This document shows positions 44,861-53,537 of a DNA stretch of 55,912 bases, in pieces. The stretch is from the NCBI RefSeq assembly GCF_000364705.1, contig NZ_AQOH01000243.1, forward strand, positions 1 through 55,912. The letters run 5' to 3'. Source of the stretch: Pseudomonas fuscovaginae SE-1. Its GTDB lineage: Bacteria > Pseudomonadota > Gammaproteobacteria > Pseudomonadales > Pseudomonadaceae. The position numbers and the translations under genes were made by a program. Each line of letters starts with the position of its first letter. Within the stretch, counting starts at the first letter, position 1. The notes under the pieces were generated by a model, which did no database searches, had not been told where the DNA came from, and worked only from the letters and a program-made list of their open reading frames with translations.

Positions 44861-44889
44861 AAAAAAAGCACCCGCAAGGGTGCTTTTTT
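44861..44889 (+). terminator. Terminator after tRNA-Pro
   Basis: AAAAAAAGCACCC / GGGTGCTTTTTTTT with GCAA loop; symmetrical, so also active for minus-strand transcripts. Confidence 0.9.
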
Positions 44890-45010
44890 TTGCCCACGTA
44901 TTTCGTTCTGAGTAGAGTTTGCAGCTTCTGAGTTTTTCAGGAGAACTGTCCCGTCCTGAATAAAGTTTCCCGGTCAACCGGAAAGCAACTCCCATATGGA
45001 GCGCAACCTC

Positions 45011-45056
45011 ATGTGGCGAGCAGGCTTGCCTGCGCTGGGGGGCGAAGCGCCCCCAA
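45011..45056. repeat. REP-like hairpin element
   Basis: GTGGCGAGCAGGCTTGCCTGC followed by GGGGGGC/GCGCCCCC hairpin, a Pseudomonas REP variant. The rest of the 298-base gap between the tRNAs and ndh (to 45187) contains no gene I can support. Confidence 0.6.
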
Positions 45057-45187
45057 AGCCTGTGCGCGCCGAATACCGGGCCTATCGTGTTCGCGAGTTT
45101 TACGGCTGTTTTTTCATGCTGCTCGCTGGCACTAAGCCATTGCCGGCAAGGGCAGCCGCAACGCCGCCCCGCCGACACACCGCTCGA

Positions 45188-46498
45188 TCAGTGTAACTTC
45201 AACCGCGGATCCGTCCCACGCCCGATCCGGCTCCCCAGCATCAGCATCAACGTACGGAACGTGCCGTACAGCGCCATCTGGTGCATGCGATACAACGACA
45301 CATAGAACATCCGCGCCAGCCAGCCTTCGAGCATCACGCTGCCGGTCAGGTTGCCCATCAGGTTGCCCACCGCCGAGAAGCGCGACAGCGAAATCAGCGA
45401 GCCATAGTCGGTGTAGCGGTACTCCGGCAGGGCTCCAGCCTTGCCCTCGATCCTTTGCTTCAGCGACTTGGCCAGCAGCGACGCCTGCTGGTGGGCCGCT
45501 TGTGCGCGTGGCGGTACATTGCGATCGCTGCCCGGCTGCGGGCAGGCCGCGCAGTCGCCGAAGGCGAAGATGTTTTCATCGCGAGTGGTCTGCAGCGTCG
45601 GCAGGACCTGGAGCTGGTTGATCCGGTTGGTCTCCAGACCGTCAATGTCCTTCAGGAAGCCAGGCGCGCGGATACCGGCTGCCCAGACCTTCAGGCTGGC
45701 CGGAATCACCTGGCCATCGGCGGTAAGCAGGCTTTCGGTGGTGACCTCGCTGACCGCCGCGTTGGTCATGACCCGCACGCCAAGTTTTTCCAGGGTCTTG
45801 TGCACCGGCCCGCTGATCCGCTCCGGCAAGGCTGGCAGCACCCGCGGACCGGCTTCGATCAGGGTGATGTGCATGTTTTCCGGCTTGATCCGGTCCAGGC
45901 CGTAGGCCGCCAGTTCATGGGCGGCGTTGTGCAGTTCTGCGGCCAGTTCCACGCCGGTGGCACCGGCGCCGACGATGGCGACACTGATCATCTGTTCCGG
46001 CGTGTCGTTGTGTCCGGCGGCATGGGCACGCAGGTAGTGGTTGAGTAGCTGCTGGTGGAAGCGCTCGGCCTGCTTGCGGGTATCGAGGAACAGGCAGTGC
46101 TGCGCCGCGCCCTGGGTGCCGAAGTCATTGGTGGTACTGCCGACGGCGATCACCAGGGTGTCGTAGCCCAGCTCGCGAGCCGGCAGCAACTCTACGCCGT
46201 TTTCGTCGTAGGTCGCGGCCAACTGGATTTTTTTACCGGCGCGATCAAGCCCGCTCATGCGGCCGAGCTGGAACTCGAAGTGGTTCCATTTCGCCTGGGC
46301 GACATAGTTGAGTTCGTCTTCCGAAGAGTTCAGGGAGCCGGCGGCCACTTCGTGCAGCAGGGGCTTCCAGATGTGGGTCAGGTTCGCGTCGACCAGCACG
46401 ATGCTGGCACTGCCGCGTTTACCCAGAGTCTTACCCAGGCGGGTCGCCAACTCCAGGCCGCCGGCGCCGCCGCCAACGATCACGATACGATGGGTCAT
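45188..46498 (-). CDS. ndh: Type II NADH dehydrogenase (NDH-2)
   Basis: A single-subunit, non-proton-pumping NADH:ubiquinone oxidoreductase. The 436-residue flavoprotein has two Rossmann motifs, VGGGAGGLE (FAD, residue about 8) and VGAGATGVE (NADH, about 176), and FAFGDCAAC. The C-terminal hydrophobic/amphipathic segment (WLARMFYVSLYRMHQMALYG) fits membrane attachment. The ATG at 46498 gives MTHRIVIVGGG. Confidence 0.94.
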   Translation of the reverse strand: MTHRIVIVGGGAGGLELATRLGKTLGKRGSASIVLVDANLTHIWKPLLHEVAAGSLNSSEDELNYVAQAKWNHFEFQLGRMSGLDRAGKKIQLAATYDENGVELLPARELGYDTLVIAVGSTTNDFGTQGAAQHCLFLDTRKQAERFHQQLLNHYLRAHAAGHNDTPEQMISVAIVGAGATGVELAAELHNAAHELAAYGLDRIKPENMHITLIEAGPRVLPALPERISGPVHKTLEKLGVRVMTNAAVSEVTTESLLTADGQVIPASLKVWAAGIRAPGFLKDIDGLETNRINQLQVLPTLQTTRDENIFAFGDCAACPQPGSDRNVPPRAQAAHQQASLLAKSLKQRIEGKAGALPEYRYTDYGSLISLSRFSAVGNLMGNLTGSVMLEGWLARMFYVSLYRMHQMALYGTFRTLMLMLGSRIGRGTDPRLKLH

Positions 46499-46561
46499 GG
46501 GGATATCTCGCAAGGCTAAAGGAAATCTGTGCCTGCGTTACCCGGGCGAGCGCGAGGCAGC

Positions 46562-46735
46562 TCATAGCGCCAGATAACTCAGGAGGCGGCTCAACAGGCC
46601 CAGGCCGATCACCGCGACGAGCACCACCACCAGGAGCATCCACGGCCGAAAGGGCCGGCGCTCGACCTGGTGCTGGGAGAGTTGCAGGTACTCGTCGACA
46701 TGTTTCTGGTCTTGCGGGGTCAGTCGGCTGCTCAT
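46562..46735 (-). CDS. DUF3094 family small membrane protein
   Basis: A 57-residue protein: a charged N-terminal part MSSRLTPQDQKHVDEYLQL and VERRPFRPW, then a single membrane helix (MLLVVVLVAVIGLGLLS). This matches the Pseudomonas DUF3094 family as I recall it. The ATG at 46735 is chosen over longer upstream possibilities. It lies 63 bases before ndh on the same strand, so co-transcription is possible. Confidence 0.75.
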   Translation of the reverse strand: MSSRLTPQDQKHVDEYLQLSQHQVERRPFRPWMLLVVVLVAVIGLGLLSRLLSYLAL

Positions 46736-46941
46736 GAAGAAGGTCTCTGTCAGGTAGACGTTACCGAATGTGCAAACGCTACATGTGGGCATGTCTGGGC
46801 AACACTGTCCCCGATGCCCACTAGCTGAAACCCCTGCAGCGCTCATTTGAGCATAGCCGCCAGGAAAAGGTTCTGGCTGCTGGACGATTCCGGCAGATGA
46901 TAACGCTTTGTATCATTGGCGGCGGCAATTTCGGCACGAAA

Positions 46942-47571
46942 TTACAGGCTGATACCCACGTCGAAGACGATGCTGCGCCCCAGGTTGCCACGCAGGAAGT
47001 CGGGCGCGTCCGGGTGGGCGAACAGCACCCGGGCGAAGGTCGGTCCCACCAGTGACAGCGAGCGCCAGCCCTGACGCAGGTACTCGGTGGGCGGCGGGAA
47101 GTGGCTGTTGAGGTCGAGCACTTCGCGCTTCAGGCTGGCGAACGCGATGATGTCCAGTTCGCTCAGGTCCAGGCCGCGCTCCTTGTAGTTGTGAGACTTC
47201 TTGCGCAGGGTCGGGGCCAGGCGCAGCAACAGCTCGGAAGCGGGAATGCGTCGCGGCTTGGCCTCGCGGCGCACCAGTTGGCTCAGGGAAAATGCGCTGC
47301 GTCGACGCTGGAGCTCCTCGCGCCATTCGTCGTTGAGTCGACGGCCTTCATCAAGGACGAAGAACACCTCGAAGCGGGCATCGCGAAACAGCGCGTCCGG
47401 CGGCTCCTGGCCGGCGGGATGGAAGTCCTCGTGACGGTAGGGCACGTTCAGTCCCTGCAGCAGGCGCTGGCAGACCCAACGCTCACGCTCCCATTTGCGG
47501 GCATTGGATAGAAACGTGTTGGCTTGCTCGGCCTGGATGGTCAGCAAACGTAAGAAGTCTGAGTCGTCCAT
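46942..47571 (-). CDS. DUF1780 domain protein
   Basis: A 209-residue soluble protein. WERERWVCQRLLQGLNVPYRHEDF and DALFRDARFEVFFVLDEGRRLNDEWREELQRR suggest an acidic/basic core like that of a restriction-endonuclease fold; I recall the family as a putative endonuclease. GPTFARVLFAHPDAPDFLRG closes it. No partner is evident. Function unproven. Confidence 0.75.
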   Translation of the reverse strand: MDDSDFLRLLTIQAEQANTFLSNARKWERERWVCQRLLQGLNVPYRHEDFHPAGQEPPDALFRDARFEVFFVLDEGRRLNDEWREELQRRRSAFSLSQLVRREAKPRRIPASELLLRLAPTLRKKSHNYKERGLDLSELDIIAFASLKREVLDLNSHFPPPTEYLRQGWRSLSLVGPTFARVLFAHPDAPDFLRGNLGRSIVFDVGISL

Positions 47572-47704
47572 GGCCCAAGCTTAGCGTTGAAATCGTGACA
47601 ACAGGTAGTGTCCCGGGGACTATCTCCGGGCTGCCAGTTGTTTACCCGTGTAGACTGTAGGGCTTATCCGGGCAGGGAGTTCCAGGTGTGACGCAGAGGT
47701 GCTT

Positions 47705-48403
47705 ATGATCGGTGCGCAATTGCTGTCGCCTGCCAGTCTGGTTATCGGCTGGCTGATCTATCTGCCGGTGGTGCTTTGGGTAGTCTGGCGTTCGCCGTGG
47801 GTCGAGCTGTTCACCGACAGTCGCCGCCAGCACCTGCTGTTCGGTACTGTGTTCGCCCTGTTCCTGCTCTGGTTGCTGCGTCGTGACTTCGATAGCGGTG
47901 TGTCCTATCACTTCATTGGCCTGACCGCGGTCACCTTGCTGCTCGACTGGCCGTTGGCGATCGTCGGTGCACTGGTGGCGCAGCTCGGACTGGTGCTGTT
48001 GGGGCGGCAGGACCTGGCAGCCTTGGGCGTCAATGGCACGTTGTTGATCCTGTTGCCAGTGTTGGTCACTGAGGTCTGTGCGGTGCTGGTGGAGCGTGCC
48101 CAGCCACGCAATCTCTTCGTCTACATCTTCTGTTCGGGCTTCTTTGCCGCGGCCCTGGCGGCGTTGTTGTGCCTGCTGTCGAGCCTGGCTTTGCTGTGGT
48201 TCGACGAGCGCTTCGCGATGCCGGAGTGGCTGGAAGACTTCATCGGCTACCTGTGGCTGATCCTCTTTCCCGAGGCGTTCATCAACGGCATGGTGATCAG
48301 TGCACTGGTGGTGTTCTGCCCCGAATGGCTGGAAACCTTCAACCGCACACGCTACCTGTCGGCACCGTGGAAGGACAACGAGCCGCCCGGGAACTCTCGT
48401 TGA
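47705..48403 (+). CDS. CbiM-like energy-coupling factor ABC transporter permease
   Basis: A 232-residue integral membrane protein with about six helices. SGVSYHFIGLTAVTLLLDWPLAIVGAL and LFPEAFINGMVISALVVFCPEWL are typical of the CbiM/NikM-like permease group in Pseudomonas. The N-terminal His-based cobalt/nickel motif of CbiM (MHIxEG) is absent, so its substrate is open. No ATPase gene is adjacent. Divergent from the DUF1780 gene. Confidence 0.7.
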   Translation: MIGAQLLSPASLVIGWLIYLPVVLWVVWRSPWVELFTDSRRQHLLFGTVFALFLLWLLRRDFDSGVSYHFIGLTAVTLLLDWPLAIVGALVAQLGLVLLGRQDLAALGVNGTLLILLPVLVTEVCAVLVERAQPRNLFVYIFCSGFFAAALAALLCLLSSLALLWFDERFAMPEWLEDFIGYLWLILFPEAFINGMVISALVVFCPEWLETFNRTRYLSAPWKDNEPPGNSR

Positions 48404-48470
48404 TCTGCATCAAGTAAGCCGATCCGCATGGCGCTCATGCTCGGAAAAACACCCGGGGAGGGGCGCAGTG

Positions 48471-48686
48471 ATGAGTGTGTACGAATGGGCGCGTCAGGAA
48501 GTGCGGGCCAGCCTGGATGCCGCGCACGCGGCAGGCTTCGAGCCGGGGCTGGGGTTGCGCGCCCTGCTCAGTGCGGTGGTGCAGCAGAGCAGGGCGGTGC
48601 GCAGTGCCGAGGATCTGGCCGACGAGCTGCAGTTTCTCGCCGAAAACCTCGATGACGATCAGGATTACGGCTTCATGCGGCCCTGA
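48471..48686 (+). CDS. Small conserved hypothetical protein
   Basis: A 71-residue acidic helical protein, MSVYEWARQEVRASLDAAHAAGFEPG, then SAEDLADELQFLAENLDDDQDYGF. No signal peptide. AGGGGCG precedes the ATG. I do not recognise the family; it follows the CbiM-like gene by 67 bases on the same strand. Confidence 0.65.
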   Translation: MSVYEWARQEVRASLDAAHAAGFEPGLGLRALLSAVVQQSRAVRSAEDLADELQFLAENLDDDQDYGFMRP

Positions 48687-48695
48687 TCCTTGCGA

Positions 48696-48899
48696 TCAGT
48701 GAGTGCGCGGCGACAGTTCTTCGGAGAACAGCTCGTCCTCGGCATCCGGGGCGACCGGGATCTTGTGCTCTTCCGCCGCCCAGGCGCCCAGGTCGATCAG
48801 CTTGCAGCGGTCGGAGCAGAACGGTCGGTTGGTGTTGGTCGCTTTCCATTCCACGGGGGCTCCGCAGGTTGGGCATTCGACGGTCAGGGGCTGGCTCAT
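48696..48899 (-). CDS. yacG: DNA gyrase inhibitor YacG
   Basis: A 67-residue zinc protein that binds GyrB in E. coli and blocks DNA binding. CPTCGAPVEW and FCSDRCKLIDLGAWA carry the four zinc cysteines. The start overlaps the coaE stop by 4 bases, the standard coaE-yacG coupling. Confidence 0.93.
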   Translation of the reverse strand: MSQPLTVECPTCGAPVEWKATNTNRPFCSDRCKLIDLGAWAAEEHKIPVAPDAEDELFSEELSPRTH

Positions 48900-49519
48900 G
48901 TTCGGCCTCCTCGTAAAGTCAGGTAGAAGTTGTGCAGGCGCTCGACTTCGCTGTGCAGCCAGGCGAGGTCGCGATCGTTGACCAGGACGTCATCGGCGTA
49001 TTTCAGGCGCTCCTCGCGGCTGGCCTGGGCCTTGAGAATGGCCTGAACCTGCTCCTCGCTGGTCTGGTCGCGCAGCAGCGTGCGCTCGACCTGCAGCGCT
49101 TGCGGCGCATCGATCACCAGCACGCGCTGGGTGGTAGCGTATTGGCCGGACTCGATCAGCAGCGGTGAGACCAGGATCGCGTAGGGCGACTGTGCCTTGG
49201 CCAGGTGGCTGGCGATCTCCGCGGCAATCAGCGGATGCAGCAGCGCTTCGAGCCAGCGTCGCTGTTCGGCGTCCGCGAAAATCAGCTGGCGCAGAGCGCT
49301 CCGGTCCAGTTGGCCGTCGGCCTGCAGCACGCCGGGGCCGAAGTGCTCGGCGATCTTCAGCAGCGCCGGACGCCCCGGTTCCACCACCCAGCGGGCGGCG
49401 TGGTCGGCATCCACGGCGTGGATGCCCAGGTCTATGAAGTGCTGGGCGGCGGCGCTCTTGCCGCTGCCGATGCCGCCGGTCAGGCCGAGGATCCAGGGTT
49501 TTGTCGCGGATGTGGTCAT
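48896..49519 (-). CDS. coaE: Dephospho-CoA kinase
   Basis: Last step of CoA synthesis: phosphorylates dephospho-CoA at the 3'-OH. The 207-residue kinase has the P-loop GLTGGIGSGKSAAA near residue 12, DADHAARWVVEPG, and LLIESG. It follows pilD with a 4-base overlap and precedes yacG, so pilB-pilC-pilD-coaE-yacG form one block. Confidence 0.94.
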   Translation of the reverse strand: MTTSATKPWILGLTGGIGSGKSAAAQHFIDLGIHAVDADHAARWVVEPGRPALLKIAEHFGPGVLQADGQLDRSALRQLIFADAEQRRWLEALLHPLIAAEIASHLAKAQSPYAILVSPLLIESGQYATTQRVLVIDAPQALQVERTLLRDQTSEEQVQAILKAQASREERLKYADDVLVNDRDLAWLHSEVERLHNFYLTLRGGRT

Positions 49520-50388
49520 TGAAAGCCGGCAAAGTGCAGATAGGAAGTGGTTATTTGACCACCCCAGAGCAATGCAATCCAGCCGGCAATCGCCAGATAG
49601 GGGCCAAAGGGGATTGGCGTCGAGGTCTGGGCGTTGCGCAGGCGCAACAGCATCAGCCCCAGTATCGCGCCCACCAGCGATGACAGCAGGATCGTCAGCG
49701 GCAGGATCTGCCAGCCGCCCCAGGCGCCGAGCATCGCCAGCAGCTTGAAGTCACCATGGCCCATGCCTTCCTTGCCGGTCAGCAGCTTGAATATCCAATA
49801 CACCGACCACAGGCTCAGGTAGCCGGCGACCGCCCCCCAGAGAGCATCGCTCAGGGTGGTGAATAGGGCGAAGTGGTTGGCGATCAGACCCAGCCAGAGC
49901 AGGGGCAGGACCAACGCATCGGGCAGTATCTGATGGTCGGCGTCGATCAGGCTCATCGCCAGCAGGCCCCAGGTCAGCGCCAGCAGCAAGCCGGCGGGCC
50001 AGCCGAAGCCGAAATGCCAGGCGATGAATGCCGACAGCAGGCCACAGGCCAGTTCGGTCAGAGGGTAGCGCTTGCTGATCGGGGCCTTGCAACGGGAGCA
50101 TTTGCCGCGCAGCAGCGCGTAGCTGAGCAGCGGCAGGTTTTCCCAGGCGCGGATGCGATGATTGCAGTGCGGGCAGTGGGAGTGGGGCAACAACAGATTG
50201 TAGGTCGGTGCAGGCTCGGGCAGGGGCAGGTCGAGGATCCGGTGGGCTTCCTCGCGCCAGTCACGCTCCAACATTTTCGGCAGGCGCCAGACGACGACGT
50301 TGATGAAACTGCCGACGATCAGGCCGAGGATGAGTGCGCAAAAAACAAAGGCCAGCGGGTGGCTGGCCAGGAAGTCGGGTAGGGGCAT
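49516..50388 (-). CDS. pilD: Prepilin peptidase and N-methylase PilD
   Basis: Cleaves and N-methylates type IV prepilins and pseudopilins at the inner membrane. The 290-residue protein has the zinc cysteines Cys72/Cys75 (CPHC) and Cys97/Cys100 (CSRC), and the catalytic aspartates Asp149 (SLIDADH) and Asp213 (GMGHGDFK), all at P. aeruginosa positions. Seven to eight membrane helices. It acts on all pilins in this window. Starts 3 bases after the pilC stop. Confidence 0.97.
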   Translation of the reverse strand: MPLPDFLASHPLAFVFCALILGLIVGSFINVVVWRLPKMLERDWREEAHRILDLPLPEPAPTYNLLLPHSHCPHCNHRIRAWENLPLLSYALLRGKCSRCKAPISKRYPLTELACGLLSAFIAWHFGFGWPAGLLLALTWGLLAMSLIDADHQILPDALVLPLLWLGLIANHFALFTTLSDALWGAVAGYLSLWSVYWIFKLLTGKEGMGHGDFKLLAMLGAWGGWQILPLTILLSSLVGAILGLMLLRLRNAQTSTPIPFGPYLAIAGWIALLWGGQITTSYLHFAGFQ

Positions 50389-50391
50389 CGT

Positions 50392-51609
50392 TTAGACCAC
50401 TTGGCCAAGCTTGAAGATAGGCAGGTACATGGCGATCACCAGGCCGCCGACGATCACGCCGAGTACGGCCATGATGAGCGGTTCCATCAAGCTGGTGAGG
50501 CTGTCGACGCTGTTGTCGACTTCGGTTTCATAGTAGGTCGCGACCTTGTCGAGCATGTCGTCGAGGGCGCCGGACTCTTCGCCGATTGCGGTCATCTGCA
50601 GTGCCATGCTGGGGAAAACCCCGGTGGTGCGCATGGAGAAGTTCAACTGCATGCCGGTGGAAACATCCTGCTTGACCCGGTTGACGGCGTTCCTGAACAC
50701 CACGTTGCCGGTTGCACCCGAGACCGAGTCCAAGGCTTCGACCAGCGGTACGCCGGCGGCGAAGGTGGTCGACAGGGTACGGGCAAAGCGGGCCACGGCG
50801 GACTTGTAGATGATCGGCCCGATGATCGGGATTTTCAGCAGCGTGCGGTCCATCCAGTTGCGAAAGCGCGCGGATGTCTTGTGCGCGCGTATCAGCCCAT
50901 AGATACCGCCGCCCAGGCCCAGGATCACCACCCACCACCAGTCCTGCAGGATCTGCGAAAGCCCGATCACCATCAGGGTGAAGGCCGGCAGTTCCGCGCC
51001 GAAGCCGGCAAAGATCGCCTGGAACTGTGGCACCACCTTGATCAGCAGGATCCCGGAGACAACGATCGCCACCAGAATGACCGCGATCGGGTAGTTCATG
51101 GCCTTCCTGATCTTGGCCTTGAGCGCCTCGGTCTTTTCCTTGTAGGTCGCTACCCGCGAGAGCAGGCTCTCCAGGGCGCCGGCCTGTTCGCCCGCATCGA
51201 CCAGGTTGCAGTACAGGTCATCGAAATATTCCGGTTTCTTGCGCAGGGAGGCCGCGAAGCTGTTGCCCGCCGCGACTTCCTGCTTGATCTCGTCCACCAG
51301 CTTGCGCATGTTGGGGTTGTCGAAACCCTCGGCGATGATGTCGAAAGACTGCAGCAGCGGCACGCCGGCTTTCATCATGGTGGCCATCTGGCGGGTGAAC
51401 AGGGCGATGTCCAGGGGCTTGATACGCTTGCCCTTGCTGAACAGCGAGGTGCCTTTCTTGCGCACCCGGCCCGGGTTGATCCCCTGCTTGCGCAACTGCG
51501 CCTTGACCAGTGCCGGATTGTGGCCGGTCAGTTCGCCGGAGACCTTGGTGCCTTTCTTGTCGGTGCCTTCCCAGGCGTAGGTACTTATCTTTGCCGCTTT
51601 CGTCGCCAT
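50392..51609 (-). CDS. pilC: Type IV pilus inner-membrane platform protein PilC
   Basis: A 405-residue GspF-family platform for pilus assembly. Two tandem GspF domains (about residues 70-195 and 270-395), each ending in membrane helices, with a central hydrophobic segment. FTRQMATMMKAGVPLLQSF and FARTLSTTFAAGVPLVEAL mark the two copies. It lies 3 bases downstream of pilB and upstream of pilD. Confidence 0.95.
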   Translation of the reverse strand: MATKAAKISTYAWEGTDKKGTKVSGELTGHNPALVKAQLRKQGINPGRVRKKGTSLFSKGKRIKPLDIALFTRQMATMMKAGVPLLQSFDIIAEGFDNPNMRKLVDEIKQEVAAGNSFAASLRKKPEYFDDLYCNLVDAGEQAGALESLLSRVATYKEKTEALKAKIRKAMNYPIAVILVAIVVSGILLIKVVPQFQAIFAGFGAELPAFTLMVIGLSQILQDWWWVVILGLGGGIYGLIRAHKTSARFRNWMDRTLLKIPIIGPIIYKSAVARFARTLSTTFAAGVPLVEALDSVSGATGNVVFRNAVNRVKQDVSTGMQLNFSMRTTGVFPSMALQMTAIGEESGALDDMLDKVATYYETEVDNSVDSLTSLMEPLIMAVLGVIVGGLVIAMYLPIFKLGQVV

Positions 51610-51612
51610 GAA

Positions 51613-53313
51613 TCAGTCCTTGGTGACCCGGTTGACTTCTTCCAGGCTGGTCAGGCCCTGCATGGCCTTTCGCAGGCCTGAGGTCCGCAGGTCGTTGAAG
51701 CCTTCCTTGCGCATCTGCTCGGCGATCTCGATCGCGTTGCCTTCGGCCATGATCAATCGTTGCAGGTCGGGGGTGTTCTTCACCACCTCGTAAATGCCGA
51801 CACGGCCCTTGTAGCCGCCATTGCATTGGTCGCAGCCCACAGGTTCGTAGACCTTGAACTTGCCGATCTGATCCGCGGGGAAGCCTTCTTTCAGGAGCGT
51901 CTCCTGGGGAATGTCGATTTCCTTTTTGCAGTGCGGGCACAGTTTGCGTGCCAGGCGCTGGGCAATGATCAAGCTCACCGAGGTGGCGATGTTGAACCCG
52001 GGGATACCCATGTTCTGCAGGCGGGTCAGGGTTTCCGCAGCGCTGTTGGTATGCAGGGTCGACAGCACCAGGTGGCCGGTCTGAGCCGCCTTGATCGCGA
52101 TTTCGGCGGTTTCCAGGTCACGGATCTCGCCGACCATGATCACGTCCGGGTCCTGACGCAGGAACGAGCGCAGGGCCTGGGCGAAATCCAGCCCCTGTTT
52201 CGGGTTGACGTTGACCTGGTTGATGCCTTCCATGTTGATTTCCACCGGGTCTTCGGCAGTGGAAATGTTGATATCCACAGTGTTGAGGATATTCAGGCCC
52301 GTATACAGAGAAACGGTTTTACCCGAGCCGGTGGGGCCGGTGACCAGGATCATGCCCTGCGGTTGCTTGAGGGCCGCCATGTAGAGGTCTTTCTGATCCG
52401 GTTCGTAGCCCAGTGCATCGATGCCCATCTGCGCGCTGGACGGATCGAGGATCCGCATCACGATCTTCTCACCCCACAGCGTCGGCAGGGTGTTGACCCG
52501 GAAGTCGATGGCCTTGGTCTTCGAGATGCGCATCTTGATCCGGCCGTCCTGCGGCTTGCGGCGCTCGGAAATATCCAGGTTGGCCATGACCTTCAGGCGG
52601 GCGGCGATCCGGCCTGCCAGGTGAATCGGCGGCCGCGCGACTTCCCGGAGCATGCCGTCGGTGCGCAGGCGCACACGGTAGACCTTTTCATAGGGCTCGA
52701 AGTGCAGGTCGGAAGAGCCGCCCTTGATGGCATCCAGCAGCATCTTGTTGACGAAGCGCACGACGGGGGCGTCGTCGGCGTCCTGGCCGGCGATGGGGTC
52801 GTGTTCCTTGTCATGGGCTGATTCGATGTCCAGGCCATCGAGATCGACATCGGCCATCTCTTCGAGGCCGCTGGTACCGCTGTCGAAAAATTTGTCGATG
52901 GCGTCGGTGAGCTTGTCGTCCTCCACCAGAATTGCCTCGGTGTTGAGGCCGGTGCTGAACTGGATATCGGTGATCGCCTGGTGGTTGCTCGGGTCGGAGA
53001 TACCGACGAACAGCTTGTTGCCACGTCGCCATAGAGGCAGAACATGGTGCTGGCGGATCAGTTTCTCACTGACCAGGCCCTTGGGCTGGCTTTCCTTGTC
53101 GAGGCAGTTCAGGTCGAGCAGGGCGACGCCAAAGTGTTCGGAGGCAATCTCCGCGACCTCGCGGCTTTTCACCAGCTTGTTCTGCACCAGGTAGCTGACC
53201 AGGGACATCCGATTGCGTTGGGCTTGCTGATACGCCTGCTGAGCGTTCTTGTCGGTAATCAGCTCGGCTGCCACCAACTGCTTGGCGAGGCCGGAGAGGG
53301 CGATATCGTTCAT
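51613..53313 (-). CDS. pilB: Type IV pilus assembly ATPase PilB
   Basis: Powers pilus extension. The 566-residue protein has the GspE-N domain (about 1-160), Walker A GPTGSGKT (326-333), the Asp box region EDPVEINMEGINQV, Walker B LRQDPDVIMVGEIRD, the His box GHLVLSTLHTN, and a zinc site CPHCKKE...CDQC. The ATG at 53313 gives the P. aeruginosa length; upstream frames reach 53511 without similarity. Divergent from pilA. Confidence 0.96.
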   Translation of the reverse strand: MNDIALSGLAKQLVAAELITDKNAQQAYQQAQRNRMSLVSYLVQNKLVKSREVAEIASEHFGVALLDLNCLDKESQPKGLVSEKLIRQHHVLPLWRRGNKLFVGISDPSNHQAITDIQFSTGLNTEAILVEDDKLTDAIDKFFDSGTSGLEEMADVDLDGLDIESAHDKEHDPIAGQDADDAPVVRFVNKMLLDAIKGGSSDLHFEPYEKVYRVRLRTDGMLREVARPPIHLAGRIAARLKVMANLDISERRKPQDGRIKMRISKTKAIDFRVNTLPTLWGEKIVMRILDPSSAQMGIDALGYEPDQKDLYMAALKQPQGMILVTGPTGSGKTVSLYTGLNILNTVDINISTAEDPVEINMEGINQVNVNPKQGLDFAQALRSFLRQDPDVIMVGEIRDLETAEIAIKAAQTGHLVLSTLHTNSAAETLTRLQNMGIPGFNIATSVSLIIAQRLARKLCPHCKKEIDIPQETLLKEGFPADQIGKFKVYEPVGCDQCNGGYKGRVGIYEVVKNTPDLQRLIMAEGNAIEIAEQMRKEGFNDLRTSGLRKAMQGLTSLEEVNRVTKD

Positions 53314-53386
53314 GTAGGTACCAGACACGGACATTGCGAGTTTTATAGCGTAGTCGGGCGGTGGTGCCAAATCGGGGATGGGGGAG

Positions 53387-53401
53387 TGACAAAAAATGTC
53401 A
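53387..53401 (+). promoter_or_regulatory. Inverted repeat, candidate PilR-binding site
   Basis: TGACA-AAAAA-TGTCA is a perfect 5-5-5 inverted repeat, 74 bases before the -24 box of the pilA promoter. Its TGTC half-site fits the reported P. aeruginosa PilR target core (G/C)TGTC. The position, upstream of a sigma-54 promoter, suits an enhancer. Confidence 0.6.
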
Positions 53402-53475
53402 GGTTTTGTTGTTCCGGAGCAGTCTTTGCCATCGGAAGATGCTTTATCGCCGGCGTGGATCAGTCCTGTCAGGCA

Positions 53476-53491
53476 TGGCACGGCGCGTGCT
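53476..53491 (+). promoter_or_regulatory. Sigma-54 promoter of pilA
   Basis: TGGCAC-N5-GTGCT has GG and GC separated by exactly ten bases, the -24/-12 rule. The expected start of transcription is near 53503, 35 bases before the pilA ATG. Confidence 0.85.
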
Positions 53492-53537
53492 TTGGTGTAA
53501 ACGAGCCACACGGCCTTTTCACGTCTGGAGACGAAAT

